NCBI GenBank assembly: GCA_025353085.1
Contig: JANXRI010000389.1
Coordinates: 1-8,028, forward strand
Reading direction: 5' to 3'
From: Betaproteobacteria bacterium
Lineage (GTDB): Bacteria; Pseudomonadota; Gammaproteobacteria; Burkholderiales; SG8-41
DNA: 8,028 bases
A program made the position numbers and the translations under genes. The notes beneath the pieces are model-generated. The model was given only the letters and a program-made list of their open reading frames with translations, searched no databases and was not told the origin of the DNA. How positions within the stretch are numbered: position 1 is the stretch's first letter; every line of letters starts with the position of its first letter. Below, piece after piece: positions 6,082 to 8,028 of the stretch.

Positions 6082-6150
6082 CAGCGCTCGATTCCCTCAC
6101 CCCCAGCCCCTCTCCCGGCGGGCGAGGGGAGCGTCGAGCAAAATGCGCTG
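6082..6150 (+). repeat. Dispersed GC-rich palindromic repeat, copy 2, with nested outer arms
   Basis: The 39-bp core at 6094-6132 matches the element at 2235-2273 at 35 of 39 positions. Its hairpin is CCCCTCTCCC (6107-6116), loop GGC, GGGCGAGGGG (6120-6129), with one mismatch. Outside the core, GCTCGA (6086-6091) is complemented by TCGAGC (6134-6139), and CAGCGC (6082-6087) by GCGCTG (6145-6150), so a longer, interrupted cruciform is possible. The flanks do not match those of copy 1, which suggests that only the core is the mobile or conserved unit. It occupies the gap before the methyltransferase gene. No T-run follows. Confidence 0.75.
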
Positions 6151-6188
6151 TCGCTTATTTTGGAAATATCAATTGAGGAGAACATCGA

Positions 6189-6902
6189 ATGAGTAACCGA
6201 ATTGCAATGATCGCCGCGCTGTTTGCGGTGCTGGCCGCGTGCGCAGCGGTGGCGCCGGCGCCTGACTATCAGGCGTTGGTAGCCAGTACCGATCGCAGCG
6301 ACACCGACCGCACTAACGACCTTCGGCGCAAGCCCGCGCAGTTCCTGGCATTTATAGATGTGCGGCCCGGCATGACGGTGGCCGATTTAAGCTCCGGTGG
6401 CGGCTATACGACAGAATTGCTCGCGCGCGCGGTCGGCGCAACCGGCAAGGTATACGCGCATAACACGCCCAAGGCCCGGCTTGAGGAACGCATGAAAAAG
6501 CCGGTGATGAAAAACGTCGTCGAAGTAGTGGGGCCGTTTGAAAAACCGTTTCCGCCCGAGGTGCGCAATCTCGACCTGGTGACTTTTAATTTTAATTATC
6601 ACGATACGACTTATCTGCCAATCGATCGCACTGCAATGAACCGCGCGGTGTTCGATGCGTTAAAGCCGGGCGGACATTACATCGTTGCCGATCACTCCGC
6701 GCAGCCCGGCGCCGGAATCACTGTGGGGAAATCGCTGCATCGTATCGAAGAGAGTGCGGTTAAGCGCGAAGTTGAAATGGCGGGTTTCAGGCTGGTCGGC
6801 GAGGGCGGCTTTTTGCGCAATTCAAATGACCCGCGCACCGCGCCAGTGGCTAATCCTGCTCAGTTCAATGACGAGTTCGTACTTAAGTTCGTAAAACCAT
6901 AA
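6189..6902 (+). CDS. Putative lipoprotein with class I SAM-dependent methyltransferase fold (COG4798-like)
   Basis: A 237-residue protein with a Rossmann methyltransferase fold behind an export signal. Residues 1-18 form a lipoprotein signal with lipobox LAAC (Cys18); Ala19 after the cysteine would favour outer-membrane sorting. After a linker, motif I is VADLSSGGGYTTELLA (64-79, Asp66, Gly70-72), followed by GKVYAHN, where His91-Asn92 replace the acidic residue that normally holds the SAM ribose. LDLVTFNFNYHDT (128-140), LKPGGHYIVADHSAQPGAG (158-176), LHRIEESAVKREVEMAGF (183-200) and a C-terminal FVLKF strand follow, as in a family of predicted exported methyltransferases. Substrate and true activity are unknown; SAM is not normally available outside the cytoplasm. 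ATG is placed 8 nt after GAGGAG (6175-6180). The lipoprotein hydrolase gene follows after 21 bp, so the two are probably co-transcribed. Confidence 0.88.
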   Translation: MSNRIAMIAALFAVLAACAAVAPAPDYQALVASTDRSDTDRTNDLRRKPAQFLAFIDVRPGMTVADLSSGGGYTTELLARAVGATGKVYAHNTPKARLEERMKKPVMKNVVEVVGPFEKPFPPEVRNLDLVTFNFNYHDTTYLPIDRTAMNRAVFDALKPGGHYIVADHSAQPGAGITVGKSLHRIEESAVKREVEMAGFRLVGEGGFLRNSNDPRTAPVANPAQFNDEFVLKFVKP

Positions 6903-6923
6903 TTTTTTTCTCGGGAGGAAACA

Positions 6924-7763
6924 ATGCAATACGTAACGCGAAATATTGCAGGCATGCTGGCCGCGCTGACTCTGATTGCCGGGTGCGCCACGCCACCCGA
7001 AAGGACCGCCGGCACCAGCGGCAGCGCGGAGGTCTGGTGGTTGGGTCAATCAGCCATGCGCATCACCACGCCGGGCGGCAAGGTCATCATGATCGACCCA
7101 TGGATTTTGGGGAATCCCAAAACGCCGGCCCAATTCAAGAATCTCGATGCGCTGGGCAAGCTCGACCTGATACTCGTGACGCATGCGCACGGCGACCATT
7201 TAGGCGACGCCGTCGCGCTCGCGAAGAAAAACAACGTGCCGGTGTGGGGTCCCGCCGGGCTCAACCAGCAATTGCAGACGCTCGGCGAATTGTCGCCCGA
7301 ACTCTCGCCGCGCATGAACAAAGGCGGCACCATCTCGCCGTTTCCCGGCGTGAAAATTACCCAGGTGCATGCCGAGCACAGTTCTGAAATCCTGTGGACC
7401 GATCCGGCGACCAGGAAGCAGCACACGCTGTTCGGCGGCGAGCCGGTCGGCTTCATCATCGAGCTTGAAAACGGGTTCAGGATTTATCACATGGGTGACA
7501 CCGGCTTATTCGGCGACATGAAACTCATCGGCGATTACTACAAGCCGGATCTCATCATGGTGCCGATCGGCGGCCACTACGTGATGAACCCGTGGGATGC
7601 GGCCAAGGCCACCAAAGAATTCCTGCAGCCCAAGTACGCGATCCCGATGCACTATGCGAGCAATCCGTTTTTGGTCGGAACGCCGCAGGAATACATGGAC
7701 GCGCTGGGCAACTATCCAGTGAAAGTTTATCCGATCAATCCGGGCGATAAATTGCGATTCTGA
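6924..7763 (+). CDS. Metallo-beta-lactamase-fold hydrolase, putative lipoprotein (UlaG/UPF0173-like)
   Basis: A 279-residue predicted lipoprotein: signal residues 1-20 end in lipobox IAGC (Cys21), followed by a Thr/Pro/Ser-rich linker to about 34. The hydrolase domain starts with VWWLGQSAMRI and IDPW (57-60). The metal-binding THAHGDH motif gives His87, His89, Asp91 and His92; His149/His152 (VHAEHSS), Asp192 (GDTGLFGDM) and His243 (PMHY) complete a two-metal centre, so the site appears intact. The pattern is of the UlaG/UPF0173 branch, whose members hydrolyse lactones, phospho- or ester substrates; the specific substrate is not readable. The enzyme would act in the periplasm or at the outer membrane. 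ATG follows GGGAGGA (6913-6919), a strong site, and the 21-bp gap to the methyltransferase lipoprotein suggests translational pairing and shared function. Between them a run of seven T (6903-6909) has no hairpin before it. Confidence 0.92.
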   Translation: MQYVTRNIAGMLAALTLIAGCATPPERTAGTSGSAEVWWLGQSAMRITTPGGKVIMIDPWILGNPKTPAQFKNLDALGKLDLILVTHAHGDHLGDAVALAKKNNVPVWGPAGLNQQLQTLGELSPELSPRMNKGGTISPFPGVKITQVHAEHSSEILWTDPATRKQHTLFGGEPVGFIIELENGFRIYHMGDTGLFGDMKLIGDYYKPDLIMVPIGGHYVMNPWDAAKATKEFLQPKYAIPMHYASNPFLVGTPQEYMDALGNYPVKVYPINPGDKLRF

Positions 7764-7774
7764 TCCACGCGTGA

Positions 7775-7798
7775 GTCATCCGGCGTGAGCCGGATGAC
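7775..7798. repeat. Perfect 10-bp hairpin with GTGA tetraloop
   Basis: GTCATCCGGC (7775-7784) and GCCGGATGAC (7789-7798) pair perfectly around GTGA, a GNRA-type tetraloop, 12 nt after the hydrolase stop. There is no following T-run (AGCGGCG follows), so it is not a canonical terminator on the + strand. It resembles the GTCATTCCGGC-type palindromes dispersed between genes in many proteobacteria (general knowledge). It may protect the 3' end of the upstream mRNA or be a REP-like element. Confidence 0.75.
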
Positions 7799-7845
7799 AG
7801 CGGCGTGATGCGTTTTGCAATGAGTGATCAGGGCAAGGCATTCGA

Positions 7846-8028
7846 ATGAAAAGATGCACGGCAATCAAATCGGCGCTCATATTAATGGCCGCGGTTAGCG
7901 GCTCAGCGCAGGGCGCCGACGACAATCTCAAAACGGGCGGGCCTTATGTGCCGACACCGCAAGTCGTCGTTGACAGTATGTTGCGCATGGCCGCGGTCAA
8001 CGAGAAAGATTACGTCATCGATCTGGGG
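7846..8028 (+). CDS. Exported methyltransferase-fold protein, 3'-truncated by window end
   Basis: This frame begins at ATG 7846, 7 nt after AAGG (7835-7838), and stays open to the window end (61 codons). Residues 1-24 form a Sec signal peptide: Lys2 and Arg3, hydrophobic core ALILMAAVSG, probable cleavage after AQGA24 (or after Ala21). The mature start contains GGPYVPTPQVVVDSMLRMAAV (31-51), and then DYVIDLG (55-61), which is the beginning of methyltransferase motif I (DLGSGDG in relatives). I recognise the YVPTPQ..VD.ML..A.V pattern from a group of predicted exported class I SAM-dependent methyltransferases. It is different in sequence from the lipoprotein methyltransferase 1.6 kb upstream, so not a tandem duplicate. 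Whether it shares a transcript with the hydrolase across the hairpin is unknown. The catalytic part lies outside the window. Confidence 0.8.
   Translation, partial: MKRCTAIKSALILMAAVSGSAQGADDNLKTGGPYVPTPQVVVDSMLRMAAVNEKDYVIDLG

Noticed and set aside
6903..6909. Run of seven T between the methyltransferase and hydrolase genes, possible terminator
   Set aside because: No GC-rich hairpin precedes it, and a strong ribosome site follows at once, which fits an operon.
7820..7849. Nine-codon mini-ORF whose TGA overlaps the ATG at 7846 (ATGA), possible leader peptide
   Set aside because: No ribosome binding site precedes its ATG, the peptide has no regulatory codon run, and such short frames arise by chance.

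Overview
The window is 8 kb of roughly 60% GC DNA, densely packed with genes, and looks like a chromosomal segment of a proteobacterium, most probably a betaproteobacterium of the Burkholderiales type. The reasons are a Bug-family (TctC) solute-binding protein with a complete tripartite tricarboxylate transporter, a fumarylacetoacetate-hydrolase-fold enzyme beside it, and dispersed GC-rich palindromes of a kind common between proteobacterial genes. This assignment is inference. No rRNA, tRNA, CRISPR array, transposase or phage gene was seen.

Left part (1-3841, + strand): the 3' part of a fumarylacetoacetate-hydrolase-family gene, then tctC (periplasmic binding protein), tctB (small membrane subunit) and tctA (large membrane subunit). 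This looks like one uptake-and-catabolism operon for an organic acid whose identity the sequence does not give. The tctB-tctA gap is unusual: three hairpins stand in series over about 106 nt, one of them a dispersed repeat, and the last abuts the tctA ribosome binding site.

Middle (3864-5697): a GNAT acetyltransferase of the phosphinothricin/methionine-sulfone type on the minus strand converges on tctA. A 343-bp divergent intergenic region separates it from a D-erythronate-dehydrogenase-like (DenD-like) SDR on the + strand. DenD-like enzymes act on sugar acids, so organic-acid use may be a theme on both sides of the GNAT gene, but the tetronate-pathway partner genes are not in view.

Right part (5765-8028, + strand): four consecutive genes whose products all carry export signals. 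They are a 93-aa secreted protein of unknown function with a degenerate EF-hand-like loop; a SAM-methyltransferase-fold protein with a lipobox; a metallo-beta-lactamase-fold lipoprotein 21 bp downstream of it; and the start of a second methyltransferase-fold protein with a signal peptide. A second copy of the dispersed palindrome precedes the first methyltransferase, and a different perfect hairpin precedes the second.

Most of the window is recognisable metabolism and transport. The two points most worth following are the run of apparently exported methyltransferase-fold proteins with a hydrolase lipoprotein, and the three-hairpin tctB-tctA junction. I see no convincing new multi-gene system.
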